A DNA stretch of 56,382 nt from Chlorobium sp. Lineage in GTDB: Bacteria > Bacteroidota > Chlorobiia > Chlorobiales > Chlorobiaceae. Positions 9,194-19,463 of this stretch are shown here, in pieces. The stretch's first letter is position 1, and each line of letters begins with the position of its first letter. Location: contig JANQHB010000036.1 in NCBI GenBank assembly GCA_028277225.1, positions 1-56,382 on the forward strand, given 5' to 3'. A program made the translations under genes and the position numbers. The notes beneath the pieces are model-generated. The model had not been told where the DNA came from and made no database searches. It saw only the letters and a list, made by a program, of their open reading frames with translations.

Positions 9194-12100
9194 TTGGAAA
9201 GGATCAAGCAATATATTCTGGGATTTGCACTGGGGGTATCCATCCTCATCGTAGTACTTGCCTTTATCGGTTCCATTATCGTAAACAGCGGTGCGTTTGA
9301 TACTGTCGCAAAAAAAACAATCACAGACGCCTTCAACCGCAGTTACAGGGGAGAACTGAAAATAGAATCCGTTAAGCTGACATTTCCGTCAACAATCACA
9401 CTGTATCGCCCCTCACTCAATCGCCGCGAGGCAGATAACCCTGATATTTCGGCAGAGAAGCTCACGGTTCACCTCGGATTTCTCCAGCTTCTCTCTGACC
9501 TCTCCACCCTGCGTGTACGCTCAATACAAGCTGATTTACTCAGTTTTCAATTTGAACGATATGCCGACGGCGCAACCAGCATTGATAAACTCTTTGCTCC
9601 AAATGAGACAAAAAAAAACGGCGCCCCTTCGCTTCAAAACCTTTCGGTCAATTCGCTGGAAATAACAGACGGATCATTTATCTACAGTGAACACCAAAAA
9701 AGTGCCGAACAAGCCAAAACAACCCGGGTCACGGATATTGATATCCGGGGCAACAAAGTCCGGTACTCTCCTGAAAATATCAGCGGTACTATCCGCTCAA
9801 TCAGTTTAGCCATTCCTTCATCATCCTTCATACTTGAAGAAGGATCGGCAAAAATCTCCCTGACGGACGAACGGGTCGAAATACTTGGTCTGAAAGCAAA
9901 AACACCGAAAAGCAATGTAGCCCTGTCGGCAGGCATCTACGCGTTCAATCCGTTTTCTCCCATCATGCCGCAAAAATATGCCAACAGCAAGGCACTGCTC
10001 AACATAGAATCTGCCGACATTCATACCGACGATTTAGGCCTGTTTGTCCCGGATCATTCGCTGCCGCCCGGTCTTTACTCGATTACAGGACGCGCCGATG
10101 GCAAACTCAAAAAAATAGACATAGACAATGTCGTTATCTCCCATGACAATTCCTTTCTGGAATTCAGGGGTGAACTGCTGAACCTCAATCAAACCGAGTT
10201 TTTCGGTTACAGGTTTCAAATCGACAATTCGCAACTATCCTCGACACTGCTCCAGTCACTCATCCGGGATTCTACTGTAAGCAAAATTATCGAACCGGTC
10301 GGCGATCTGGTATTTTCAGGCTACACGCAAGGCAATCTGAAAGAACTCCTTACCGAACTGACTCTCGATACAGATGCTGGAAACGCAACACTATCATTGC
10401 AAACCACCAAAAGCAATGAGGAGCCTGTAAGCTACCAGGGAGAATTTGCGCTCCAGGACTTTGAGCTGCACCGTTTCATTCTCCCTGATCCCTCATTGAT
10501 GAGCAGCGTAACATGCAATGGCGCTTTTTCCGGAACAGGTCTCGTCTCAAGTCCTCTCAAAGCAGGTCTCTCGATAGAATTCAATGAATCGTCATGGCAA
10601 CAGCAGGTGATCACACGGGGAGCACTCACTCTTGACTACAACGAAAGAACGCTTGTGACCACCGGCGAGCTGAAAGGTGAAAACGATCGACTGAAATTCA
10701 ACGGACTTATTGACTGGAACAGCGACGAACCTGCATACCGGGGAGAATGGATTCTTAAAAACCTGGATCTGTCAAGACTTACGGGCAAAATTGATGCCGG
10801 ATCATCTATTTCATTACAAGCGGAATTCGAAGGAAGAAGTTTTGACCCGGAAACAATCGATGCCGATCTCTCGATCATTTTCCAGGAATCGCTCATCAAT
10901 AATTACACGTTTAACGAGGGCGCTGAAATCACCTTTGATATCGTACAGGATCTTTCCCGAACACGCGTTGCTTTTACAAGCGATTTCCTTGACTTCACTG
11001 CCGAAGGGAAATACAGTTTCAGGGAATTTCTTTCCGGTATGAGCCTCAGCACCCGTTCACTTGTTCGTGAACTTGCCAAACAGAATATCTGGCTGGACAC
11101 CGTGCTTCCGGAGCCTTCCCGTGAAATCTTCGAAAACGATTATACAGCAGATTACTCTCTCACTGTCAGAAACATAACTCCCCTTGAAGTTTTTTTCCCG
11201 TTTGACGGATACAATCTCTCTGGAACAGCACGCGGGAAGTCCTATAGAAGCAACGGTTCACTGACCCTGACGTCAGTAATAGCAATCAGCCAACTCGGCA
11301 ATGACAATGTCTTTTCCCTTCAGAATGCCGATGTTGAGCTTACTTCGACCTACAACAATGATGGCATTTCACTAGCCTCACTCGACGCAAAAGCCTCATC
11401 GCTCCAGACCGGGCAGCGAAGTTTTGAACAGCTTGACCTTTCTGCCGCTTTTGACAGCAACGGACTTGCTGCAGACATTTCTTTCAACATACCTGAAATT
11501 GACCGCTCGCTGAACATGGCAGTCACATCGATTCGGGACAATTCCATGTACAGAATTGTTGTCGAATCGTTCTCCATATCCGGCACAGATGGAACATGGA
11601 AGACCGAAAATGGAACAAGAATAGATATCGGCAATAATTACTCGCGCGTCTACGATATAAAACTGCGTAACGGCAGCCAGACAATATCTGCAAACGGTCT
11701 GCTCAGCAATGAACGCCAGGGAACATTTGAATGCCGCGTTGCCAACCTCGATACCAAAGAACTGCAGTTGTTCTTTCCGGACACAAGTATGGAAGGCTCC
11801 CTCACATCAACCATCACCGTCAGCGGCCCTCCAGCATCGAAACGGTCAGTTCTTGACATCGTGGGCAGGAACCTCGTCTATAACGATCTTGTCATAGGGA
11901 GCCTGGAACTGCAGGCGTCACACAGCAATGACCGGTTACGCGCCGAATTCACGACCGGACAGCGCAAACCGCAACCGCTGAATGACATCAAAGGCTCTTT
12001 TTCTATTCCTCTCAGGTTGAACTGGACAAAGCCGGGCTATTCCATTCCCGATAATCAACCGGTCTCGGCGTCCTGTACTGCAGATCATCTTTCCGCAGAA

Positions 12101-13711
12101 ATTCTCGAAGTGCTTCTTCCGTTCTTTGACACAGCAGAGGGGACCATTCCCGCCAAACTCGTTGTAAAAGGCAGAACGCCCGATCCCGAGATATATTTCA
12201 GTGCAAAACTCAACGATACAGAAATCACCGTCACCCCGACAGAAACAGCCTATTTCCTTTCAGGTTCGATCGTTATCACACCGGAAAAAGCTGATTTCAA
12301 AAATATTCTCATCAGGGACACATCCGGAGGAACCGGAAAGATCAACGGTTCTGCAGTTCTTGAAAACCTGGAGGCCACCAGCATTGATCTTACCGCATCC
12401 TTTACCGACCTTCTGCTTTTCAATAAAGAAGATAAAAAAGACGAAACGTCATTCGGGACAATTACAGGGACCTCGAACAGGGTGCGTTTTTACGGGGACA
12501 CTTCCCAGCCGGTTCTGACGGGAAACCTCACCATCACCGACGCTGATTTCACCTTGTACAGACAAGGCTCGAACGAAAGCGCCAAATATGTCGGCGTGGA
12601 ACGTTTTATCACCTTCGTTCCCCGCAATCCGGATACTGTCGTCAGTGACGGCATTGAAGAAACCTCAATCACAGAGGATCCTGAATTTTATTATTCACTC
12701 ATCGATATCGTGCAAATCAAGAATCTCCGGCTTCAAGGCTCGGAATCGCTCAACTACAACATGATCTTCGACAGAACTCGCGGTGAACAGCTCGAAACAA
12801 GCCTTCGGAACCTTTCGCTCACCGTCAACAAAACCCAGCAGAATTTCCGTCTGTTCGGTTCGGTGAATGTCTCTTCAGGCAAATACAGATTTTCCAACAG
12901 TAATTTCGATCTTGACGATGGCGGAAGAATCGTGTGGAACAATGTCGACATACGAAACGGCGTGATGGAGAACCTGTTCGGAAGAAAATATGTCAACGCA
13001 TCAAATGTACAGACCGGTGAACGGGACAATGTCAGGCTTCTGCTTGCAATCAAGGGGACGCTCAATAATCCTGACGTTCAGATGGGGTATTTCCTGAACG
13101 ATGATTCCCAGCCGTATTCGGCCAAAAACCTGATCGGCAGCCAGAGCAGTAAAATCGACCCGAACGCAGAGCTGAATGTCGTTTCCCTTCTCCTGACAAA
13201 ACAGTGGTATATACGCCCGGGTGGACAGGGCGGGTTATCCAACGACCTGTTTTCGAGTGTGGGGCTTTCTGCCGGAACAGGGCTGCTTTCCTCCAGAATA
13301 TCGACATTTGTTGAGGATGCGATCGGTTTCGAGAGTTTTAACGTAAACGTCGGTGTTGACGAAAAGGGAACGCTCAGCGGCGTTGAATTCTCGCTTGCGT
13401 TTCTTGTTCCGGGGACCGGCGGGAATATGAGGTTCATAGGAACCGGAAGCAGTCCGGACATAGGCAAAACAGCTCTTTTCGACTATTACGGAAACAGCCA
13501 GCGTCTCGAGTACAGAATAACGCCCAGGCTCTTCTTTGAAGCATACCGGTCCTACGGACTCTTCGGTAATGATGTAACGACAACAAACCTGCTCAAGCCG
13601 CAGGAAACTTACGGAATAAGTCTTTCATACAGAGAACGCTTTTACAACTGGGATCATTTCTGGAACAGAATACTGGGTTCTGACGAAAACGACAGCGAGA
13701 ACGAGGAATGA
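9194..13711 (+). CDS. tamB: TamB-family translocation and assembly module protein (DUF490)
   Basis: 1505 residues. An N-terminal inner-membrane anchor (about residues 10-32, LGFALGVSILIVVLAFIGSI) precedes a very long periplasmic region of repeated amphipathic beta strands. It ends in the conserved DUF490/TamB C-terminal domain (from about residue 1150). TamB-like proteins form a hydrophobic groove across the periplasm for lipid transport and outer-membrane protein assembly. The likely start is the TTG at 9194, because no in-frame ATG or GTG lies just upstream and the membrane anchor begins about 9 residues later. No TamA/BamA gene is nearby. It follows rfaE2 by 43 nt and precedes coaBC by about 80 nt on the same strand. 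Confidence 0.88.
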   Translation: MERIKQYILGFALGVSILIVVLAFIGSIIVNSGAFDTVAKKTITDAFNRSYRGELKIESVKLTFPSTITLYRPSLNRREADNPDISAEKLTVHLGFLQLLSDLSTLRVRSIQADLLSFQFERYADGATSIDKLFAPNETKKNGAPSLQNLSVNSLEITDGSFIYSEHQKSAEQAKTTRVTDIDIRGNKVRYSPENISGTIRSISLAIPSSSFILEEGSAKISLTDERVEILGLKAKTPKSNVALSAGIYAFNPFSPIMPQKYANSKALLNIESADIHTDDLGLFVPDHSLPPGLYSITGRADGKLKKIDIDNVVISHDNSFLEFRGELLNLNQTEFFGYRFQIDNSQLSSTLLQSLIRDSTVSKIIEPVGDLVFSGYTQGNLKELLTELTLDTDAGNATLSLQTTKSNEEPVSYQGEFALQDFELHRFILPDPSLMSSVTCNGAFSGTGLVSSPLKAGLSIEFNESSWQQQVITRGALTLDYNERTLVTTGELKGENDRLKFNGLIDWNSDEPAYRGEWILKNLDLSRLTGKIDAGSSISLQAEFEGRSFDPETIDADLSIIFQESLINNYTFNEGAEITFDIVQDLSRTRVAFTSDFLDFTAEGKYSFREFLSGMSLSTRSLVRELAKQNIWLDTVLPEPSREIFENDYTADYSLTVRNITPLEVFFPFDGYNLSGTARGKSYRSNGSLTLTSVIAISQLGNDNVFSLQNADVELTSTYNNDGISLASLDAKASSLQTGQRSFEQLDLSAAFDSNGLAADISFNIPEIDRSLNMAVTSIRDNSMYRIVVESFSISGTDGTWKTENGTRIDIGNNYSRVYDIKLRNGSQTISANGLLSNERQGTFECRVANLDTKELQLFFPDTSMEGSLTSTITVSGPPASKRSVLDIVGRNLVYNDLVIGSLELQASHSNDRLRAEFTTGQRKPQPLNDIKGSFSIPLRLNWTKPGYSIPDNQPVSASCTADHLSAEILEVLLPFFDTAEGTIPAKLVVKGRTPDPEIYFSAKLNDTEITVTPTETAYFLSGSIVITPEKADFKNILIRDTSGGTGKINGSAVLENLEATSIDLTASFTDLLLFNKEDKKDETSFGTITGTSNRVRFYGDTSQPVLTGNLTITDADFTLYRQGSNESAKYVGVERFITFVPRNPDTVVSDGIEETSITEDPEFYYSLIDIVQIKNLRLQGSESLNYNMIFDRTRGEQLETSLRNLSLTVNKTQQNFRLFGSVNVSSGKYRFSNSNFDLDDGGRIVWNNVDIRNGVMENLFGRKYVNASNVQTGERDNVRLLLAIKGTLNNPDVQMGYFLNDDSQPYSAKNLIGSQSSKIDPNAELNVVSLLLTKQWYIRPGGQGGLSNDLFSSVGLSAGTGLLSSRISTFVEDAIGFESFNVNVGVDEKGTLSGVEFSLAFLVPGTGGNMRFIGTGSSPDIGKTALFDYYGNSQRLEYRITPRLFFEAYRSYGLFGNDVTTTNLLKPQETYGISLSYRERFYNWDHFWNRILGSDENDSENEE

Positions 13712-13790
13712 CCGGATGCGGCAAAAAGCTGCTGCATAACGGACAAAAAACGACTTACTCTTCAGAGCGAACAACAATCCGGGAGAAACA

Positions 13791-15020
13791 ATGAGTATAC
13801 AGGGCAAAAACATTCTTCTTGGCGTCTGCGGCGGTATAGCGGCCTGCAAAATCCCCATGCTTGTCAGGATACTCAAAAAAAGAGGCGCCCATGTCAGGGT
13901 ACTCATGACAGATGCTGCCACAAAATTTGTCACGGAACTCACCCTTGCAACCTTGTCCCAGGAACCTGTCCAGAAAGACATCTTTCCCGGGGGATATTCT
14001 TCCAGGGAAGACTGGACCCGGCATATTTCGATAGGAGAATGGGCTGACGCCTATGTTATCGCACCCGCAACGGCAAATACCATCGCGAGACTTGCTGCAG
14101 GAATGTGTGACGACATGCTCACAGCCGCATTCATCACACTGCGCCCAAAGAAGCCGAAATTTCTCTTTCCTGCCATGGACGGCGAAATGTCAGGATCGGC
14201 AACCGTCCGGAAAAACCTGAAATGGCTGTCGGAAAACGGGTGCCGGGTTATTGAGCCCGAAAGCGGTTCGCTTGCCTCAGGCCAGTGCGGCGCAGGGCGA
14301 ATGCCCGAACCGGAAACAATAGCAGCAACGATCGAGGAGACACTCGTCGAACACCGGAGCAGATTCCTGAAGAGCAAGTCCATCGTGATCACCGCCGGAC
14401 CGACCAGGGAAAAAATCGATGACGTCCGTTTCATCTCCAACTATTCTTCCGGCAAAATGGGATTTGCACTCGCGGCAGCTGCCGCCGGCAGAGGAGCTGC
14501 TGTTACATTGATCACAGGCCCTGTTCAGTTGAAAACACCTGAAGGTGTCAGGCGAATCGATGTTGAAAACGCCCTTGAAATGGATAATGCGGTCAAAGAA
14601 CATTACCGTTCCTGTGACATCTGTATCGGTGCCGCAGCTGTCGCTGATTACCGTCCGGCAGACCGGAGTGCCGGTAAAATCAAAAAAAGCATCGAGACCA
14701 TGGATATCGCCCTCGTAAAAAATCCGGATATACTTGCAGGATTTGCAGCACAGAAAACTTCTTCCCAGATCGCTGTCGGCTTCGCACTCGAAACCGAGGG
14801 AAATATCGGCAGCGCCAGGGAAAAACTGGACAGGAAAAAGCTCGACCTGATAGCATATAACACCTATGACGGCAAGACATCGGGATTTGACGTCGACACC
14901 AACATCCTGACACTGATTGGCCGGGATGGCAGCATTGATGAACTTCCTCTGCTCAGCAAACCTGAAGCAGCGGAAAGAATGCTCGATGCCATCGAAAAAC
15001 TCTTGAATAGTGACGAGTGA
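13791..15020 (+). CDS. coaBC: Bifunctional phosphopantothenoylcysteine decarboxylase / phosphopantothenate-cysteine ligase
   Basis: 409 residues, standard length. It carries out two consecutive coenzyme A steps: CTP-dependent addition of cysteine to 4'-phosphopantothenate (CoaB, C-terminal half) and FMN-dependent decarboxylation (CoaC, N-terminal half). CoaC features include the flavin loop CGGIAACK (13-20), active-site His78 in HISIGEWAD, and VIAPATANTIA (89-99). The substrate motif reads PAMDGEM (127-133) with Asp130 in place of the Asn of the E. coli PxMNxxM motif. CoaB starts at VITAGPTREKIDDVRFISN. GGGAGAAACA precedes the ATG. The last codons (Asn-Ser-Asp-Glu-stop) lie in a heptamer array. 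Confidence 0.93.
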   Translation: MSIQGKNILLGVCGGIAACKIPMLVRILKKRGAHVRVLMTDAATKFVTELTLATLSQEPVQKDIFPGGYSSREDWTRHISIGEWADAYVIAPATANTIARLAAGMCDDMLTAAFITLRPKKPKFLFPAMDGEMSGSATVRKNLKWLSENGCRVIEPESGSLASGQCGAGRMPEPETIAATIEETLVEHRSRFLKSKSIVITAGPTREKIDDVRFISNYSSGKMGFALAAAAAGRGAAVTLITGPVQLKTPEGVRRIDVENALEMDNAVKEHYRSCDICIGAAAVADYRPADRSAGKIKKSIETMDIALVKNPDILAGFAAQKTSSQIAVGFALETEGNIGSAREKLDRKKLDLIAYNTYDGKTSGFDVDTNILTLIGRDGSIDELPLLSKPEAAERMLDAIEKLLNSDE

Positions 15021-15024
15021 CAAG
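15006..15024. repeat. Heptamer array at the coaBC stop codon (AGTGACR orientation)
   Basis: Two to three units of the heptamer AGTGACG/AGTGACA overlap the final four codons and the stop of coaBC. The complementary orientation of the same heptamer appears 175 bp downstream (15199-15257), so the two arrays form an inverted pair around a short gene-free segment. Confidence 0.6.
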
Positions 15025-15198
15025 GAGGGAAGTGCTGCGTGTTAGGTGTCAGGCAGAATAAAATCGGATCAATGCATATTTTCCAAGGTCCGAGTGTTCG
15101 CATCGAGGACCAGAAATCAAATCAAAAGAGTATCTGAAATCAGACGAATAATGCAGGGAATGATTAAACACGGGAAACAAACCGATCAAGAACCTTTA

Positions 15199-15257
15199 CT
15201 TGTCACTCGTCACTCGTTACCCGTCACTTGTTACTCACCACCTGTCACTCGTCACTA
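15199..15257. repeat. Heptamer tandem array (CTYGTCA), eight units
   Basis: Eight consecutive 7-bp units with consensus CTYGTCA occupy 15199-15254, each with at most three changes from consensus, followed by a partial unit. The array stops 10 bp before the ATG of the uracil-DNA glycosylase gene. It is the reverse complement of the AGTGACG units at the coaBC stop. Confidence 0.85.
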
Positions 15258-15267
15258 CCGTTAGATC

Positions 15268-15885
15268 ATGCAAGCCTCGCTTTTCGACAATGAGAACCCT
15301 GAATCCCGCCAAAAGGAATCTTCGATCCCTTTCAGAACTCTTGATGCCCTTTACGAAAATTCAAGGAACTGCACCAAATGCTCCCTGTCGGCCATGCGCA
15401 AAAATTTCGTCTTCGGGGAAGGCAATCCCGAAGCCGCTATTGTCGTGATAGGTGAAGCTCCCGGAGCGGAAGAAGATATGCAGGGAAGACCGTTTGTCGG
15501 TCGATCAGGCAAGCTGCTTGACAAGATACTCGAAGCGATCGGATTTTCAAGAAAGGACGTTTTCATATGCAATATCATCAAATGCCGTCCTCCTGAAAAC
15601 AGGAACCCGCACCCGGATGAAATTGAAAGCTGCATGCCATGGCTCGGCATGCAACTTGAGATCATCAAACCAAAAATCCTCCTGCTTCTGGGCAGGGTGG
15701 CTGCCAATACCATCCTTGATAACCGTCAGTCCATGGGCAGCCTCAGAGGAAGGATCATTCGATGGAACAACTATGATGTCATTGTCACCTATCATCCTGC
15801 GGCACTGCTTCGAAATCCGAACTGGAAACGGCATTGCTGGGAAGATGTGAAAATGCTGAGACATCACTTCGACAAGACATGCTGA
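15268..15885 (+). CDS. Family 4 uracil-DNA glycosylase (4Fe-4S)
   Basis: 205 residues. It removes uracil from DNA to start base-excision repair. The four cluster ligands fit the family: Cys35 and Cys38 (CTKC), Cys106 in the KCRPPENRNP block, and Cys122. The active-site loop is GEAPGAEED (62-70), and the second catalytic motif is HPAALLRNP (176-184). The length is typical. A radical SAM/DUF4130 pair at 36.3-38.7 kb belongs to families described as linked to UDG-like domains, so this enzyme could act with it, although the genes are 21 kb apart. Confidence 0.92.
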   Translation: MQASLFDNENPESRQKESSIPFRTLDALYENSRNCTKCSLSAMRKNFVFGEGNPEAAIVVIGEAPGAEEDMQGRPFVGRSGKLLDKILEAIGFSRKDVFICNIIKCRPPENRNPHPDEIESCMPWLGMQLEIIKPKILLLLGRVAANTILDNRQSMGSLRGRIIRWNNYDVIVTYHPAALLRNPNWKRHCWEDVKMLRHHFDKTC

Positions 15886-16026
15886 GATACCATAACCATG
15901 GCACCCTCTGAGTCCTGCGATTTTGGCATGCACGGCAATCAAGCAATTTCGATGAAAAAATCATATTTTAGTACCTGAGGGGGAACAGCACTAACTGATT
16001 GTTTAAGAAAAGGTTATCGAAGAACC

Positions 16027-17616
16027 ATGATGAACGATGCAAACAACAGAAGGAACCGGAACAACAAAACACAAATTGATCTCGCCAAGGATATCGATTT
16101 CTCCCTGGAAAGCAGGATTCCTCCCTATTCAACCGAAATCGAACAGGAGGTTCTGGCATGTATACTCCTGGAAGACAAACCTCTTGAACAGGTCATCCAG
16201 GTGTTCGGCGACAGTGCAGAAAAGGTATTTTACGAATCACGCCATCAGTTGATCTTCAAGGCCATGCTTGCACTGTTCCAGAAAAGGCATGCGGTCGACA
16301 TGATCACCGTCAGTGAAGAGCTCTCCAGAATGAACGAGCTGAACAACATCGGCGGAAGACAATATCTGGCTGAATTGACCAACAAAGTCGTCAGTTCCGC
16401 AAACATAGAGCACTATGCAAAACTTGCCAAGGAAAAGTATCTCTACCGCAAACTTATTTCCCTCTCTTCCCATATCTCCTCTACGGCATACGGGTCCTCG
16501 ATGGATGTTTTCGACCTCATCGAGCTGGCCTCCCAGCAGTTCTTCAGCATTTCGCAGGCTGGCATCAGAAAAAAAGCCTCGAATATCAAGGAGCTGCTGA
16601 AAAACGCTACAAGAATGCTCGAAACCCTCAGTTCAAAAAAGTCGTCGGTAACAGGAATCTCGTCAGGCTTTTCAGAGCTGGATGATCTGACTGCCGGCTT
16701 CCAGAACTCGGATCTCATCATTATCGCGGCACGTCCTTCTGCAGGAAAAACCGCTTTCTCACTTGCTCTGGCAAGAAATGCCGCGGTTGACTTCAATGCT
16801 CCGGTCCTGTTTTTCAGCCTTGAAATGGCCGAAATACAGCTTGCCCTGAGGTTGATGTGTGCAGAAGCATATGTTGAATCACAGGCGGTGCGAACAGGCA
16901 GGATCACTCCGGAAATGATGAACAAGATCATCACCAGCATGGACGCACTGGCGCAATCGAAGCTCTATATCGATGACACTCCGGGAATCTCCATCATGGA
17001 ACTGATGGCAAAAGCACGAAGAATGAAACAGGAGCACGATATCGGTATGGTTGTTGTCGATTACCTGCAGCTTGTCACTCCTGTACGGGATGGACGGTCA
17101 AATCGTGAACAGGAAATCGCCCAGATATCCCGGTCTCTGAAAGCTCTGGCAAAAGAAATTGACATTCCGATTATCGCACTTGCCCAGCTCAACCGTTCCG
17201 TCGAACAACGCTCGGGTGACCGGAGACCGCAATTGAGCGACCTCAGGGAATCCGGCTCTATCGAGCAGGATGCCGACATGGTGATGTTCCTTTCCCGGCC
17301 TGAAATGTATAAAAAAGATACCTTTGACGATGGAACATCGACAAAGGATATCGTTGAGGTGATCATTGGCAAGCAGAGAAACGGACCTGTAGGAGATATC
17401 CGTCTTCGCTTCCTGAAAAACTACGGTTGCTTCCTCTCTACGGCAAACGTCTATAGCGCAGGCAGTTATGCTGACCAAGGCTCTCCCGCTGAAGAACACA
17501 CCCGGCAGCTGCCGACGCATGCAGAAGAACCTTCCCTGCCGGAACCCCCTGCGGCAGCCGACAGAAAAGGTCCCCCTGCAGAACCATTTGTAACAAACGA
17601 TGACATGCCTTTCTGA
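16027..17616 (+). CDS. dnaB: Replicative DNA helicase DnaB
   Basis: 529 residues. A hexameric 5'-3' helicase that drives the replication fork. The N-terminal helical domain (about 35-190) begins with PPYSTEIEQEVLACIL. The RecA-like domain has Walker A ARPSAGKTAF near 236-245 and Walker B MVVVDYLQLV near 341-350, followed by SRSLKALAKEIDIPIIALAQLNRSVEQR and the arginine-finger region. The C-terminal 50 residues are a proline- and glutamate-rich tail that ends in DDMPF. That looks like an SSB-type tail and is unusual at the end of DnaB. No intein interrupts the gene. Two adjacent ATG codons (16027 and 16030) could start it. Confidence 0.95.
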   Translation: MMNDANNRRNRNNKTQIDLAKDIDFSLESRIPPYSTEIEQEVLACILLEDKPLEQVIQVFGDSAEKVFYESRHQLIFKAMLALFQKRHAVDMITVSEELSRMNELNNIGGRQYLAELTNKVVSSANIEHYAKLAKEKYLYRKLISLSSHISSTAYGSSMDVFDLIELASQQFFSISQAGIRKKASNIKELLKNATRMLETLSSKKSSVTGISSGFSELDDLTAGFQNSDLIIIAARPSAGKTAFSLALARNAAVDFNAPVLFFSLEMAEIQLALRLMCAEAYVESQAVRTGRITPEMMNKIITSMDALAQSKLYIDDTPGISIMELMAKARRMKQEHDIGMVVVDYLQLVTPVRDGRSNREQEIAQISRSLKALAKEIDIPIIALAQLNRSVEQRSGDRRPQLSDLRESGSIEQDADMVMFLSRPEMYKKDTFDDGTSTKDIVEVIIGKQRNGPVGDIRLRFLKNYGCFLSTANVYSAGSYADQGSPAEEHTRQLPTHAEEPSLPEPPAAADRKGPPAEPFVTNDDMPF

Positions 17617-17696
17617 GTTGTCTGTAACAGATATGTAACGACCGAACCAATTTCATTTCATCGCACAGAACCGGTCCTTAACAAAGAACTTGCTTC

Positions 17697-19463
17697 ATGA
17701 ACGATCAAAAGCCACAAGCAGAACGTCAGCCGAAAGAAGAACATTTTTTCGGAACAGGTGCATCAAAAGGAATCGCAATCGGTCCAGCCTATCTTTTTGT
17801 CAATAAAGACATCGAAAATCCGGCAGGAAAGCTCAAGAAAGGCACCGAGGAAAAAGAGATAGAACGATTTACCACGGCTTTGCACCGGTCTGAAAAAGAG
17901 CTGGAAAAAATCGAACGGGTCACGACACAAAAGCTCGGGCAGGCATACTCCGATCTTTTTCATGCCCAGATCATGCTCCTGCGGGACAGTATACTGACAG
18001 AAAGCATTGTCGAGCGGATCCGAAAAGAAAAGCAAACCGCCCAGATTGCAATAGAGGAAGAGTTCGACAACTACCTTCAGCACTTCAACTCATCCAGCGA
18101 TATCCGTTTTCAGGAAAGGGCACAGGATCTTGTCGATATAAAAAACAGGATCATCAGGAACCTGCATAACAGAAAACTGCCGTCGAAAGTACCTGAAGGC
18201 ATGATCATCGTTTCAACCAGCCTCTCTCCTGCAGACATCATCCTTTTCAGCAGAAACAATGTCAAAGGCTTTGTAACCGAAACCGGAGGTAAAACCTCCC
18301 ATGTCTCACTCATATGCAAATCGTTGAATCTGCCGATTATCGTCGGGCTGAGCAATTTCACCCAGAAAATTGCCCCTGGAATGCCCCTGGTCATCGATGG
18401 GGGAGAAGGAAAAGCCGTAACGAATCCATCTGAGAAAACCGTCAGACAATATCTCGACATCATCACCGAGGAATCGAAAATACAGGCAGAGGTTTGTAAA
18501 CTCGCCAGCGCACCGGCAATAACAAAATGCGGTATCAGGCTCCACTTTTTCTCGAATATCGACGTCAAGGAAGAAATCCCTTCAATAAAAAATGCAGGTG
18601 CAGAAGGAGTGGGACTTTACAGAAGCGAGACTCTTTTTATCGACAGCAGCAAGCCTCCACAGGAAGACGAGCAAACAGAGTACTACAGGGAAATGGCTGA
18701 AGCGCTGCAACCCGAACCGCTTGTGATCCGCCTTTTCGACATTGGAGGAGACAAACTGATCTATTCACCCATACGCGAACCGAATCCGAACCTTGGATGG
18801 AGAGGCATCCGCATCCTCATTGACGTTCCTGACATCCTTGAACGACAGATAAGGGCGATTCTCAGAGCCAACAGCTCGGAAAACATACAGATACTCCTTC
18901 CCATGATCTCGTCGCTCGATGAAATCATGGCCATCCGCAATGAGCTTGAAAAGCATGTGGAATCGTTACTTGAAGCAGGAGAAACAATCAACAAGCCCGA
19001 ACTCGGGGCAATGATCGAAATACCATCCGCCGTCGAGATCATAGACGAGATCACAAGAGCCGTGGACTTCATCAGTATAGGCACCAATGATCTGATCCAG
19101 TACACCCTTGCCGTTGACAGAAACAACGAAATTGTCCAGGATCTCTTCGACAAGTTCCATCCGGCAATTATCCGTCAATTGCACCGGGTAATCGCCACAG
19201 CATGCAGCAACAACTGCCGGGTAGCTCTTTGCGGCGACATGGGTTCGGATCCACTCGCGCTCCCGTTCCTGATAGGATGCGGTTTGAAAGAGTTCAGCGT
19301 GGTCAGCGCCGATATACCCCGTCTGAAATCACTGGCACGCTGCTTTACCGTTGCTGAAACACGGGAACTGGTAAAGGAATGCCTGGGCCTGCCGACATCA
19401 ACCGAGATCAAAGCCCGACTCAAAACGTTCGTTGCCGGCCATGCACCGGATCTTGCCTCCTAG
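17697..19463 (+). CDS. ptsI: Phosphoenolpyruvate-protein phosphotransferase (PTS enzyme I)
   Basis: 588 residues, normal for enzyme I. It autophosphorylates from PEP and passes the phosphate to HPr. The phosphorylated histidine is His202 in GGKTSHVSLI. The PEP-binding TIM barrel carries GVGLYRSETLF, ends with the CGDMGSDPLALP block that holds the active-site cysteine, and has the RRAIL-like stretch RQIRAILRA. No HPr, HPr kinase or sugar EII gene is in the window. Photoautotrophic green sulfur bacteria generally lack sugar PTS uptake, so a regulatory role is likely. Its stop codon overlaps that of the convergent foldase gene within one CTAG palindrome. Confidence 0.93.
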   Translation: MNDQKPQAERQPKEEHFFGTGASKGIAIGPAYLFVNKDIENPAGKLKKGTEEKEIERFTTALHRSEKELEKIERVTTQKLGQAYSDLFHAQIMLLRDSILTESIVERIRKEKQTAQIAIEEEFDNYLQHFNSSSDIRFQERAQDLVDIKNRIIRNLHNRKLPSKVPEGMIIVSTSLSPADIILFSRNNVKGFVTETGGKTSHVSLICKSLNLPIIVGLSNFTQKIAPGMPLVIDGGEGKAVTNPSEKTVRQYLDIITEESKIQAEVCKLASAPAITKCGIRLHFFSNIDVKEEIPSIKNAGAEGVGLYRSETLFIDSSKPPQEDEQTEYYREMAEALQPEPLVIRLFDIGGDKLIYSPIREPNPNLGWRGIRILIDVPDILERQIRAILRANSSENIQILLPMISSLDEIMAIRNELEKHVESLLEAGETINKPELGAMIEIPSAVEIIDEITRAVDFISIGTNDLIQYTLAVDRNNEIVQDLFDKFHPAIIRQLHRVIATACSNNCRVALCGDMGSDPLALPFLIGCGLKEFSVVSADIPRLKSLARCFTVAETRELVKECLGLPTSTEIKARLKTFVAGHAPDLAS

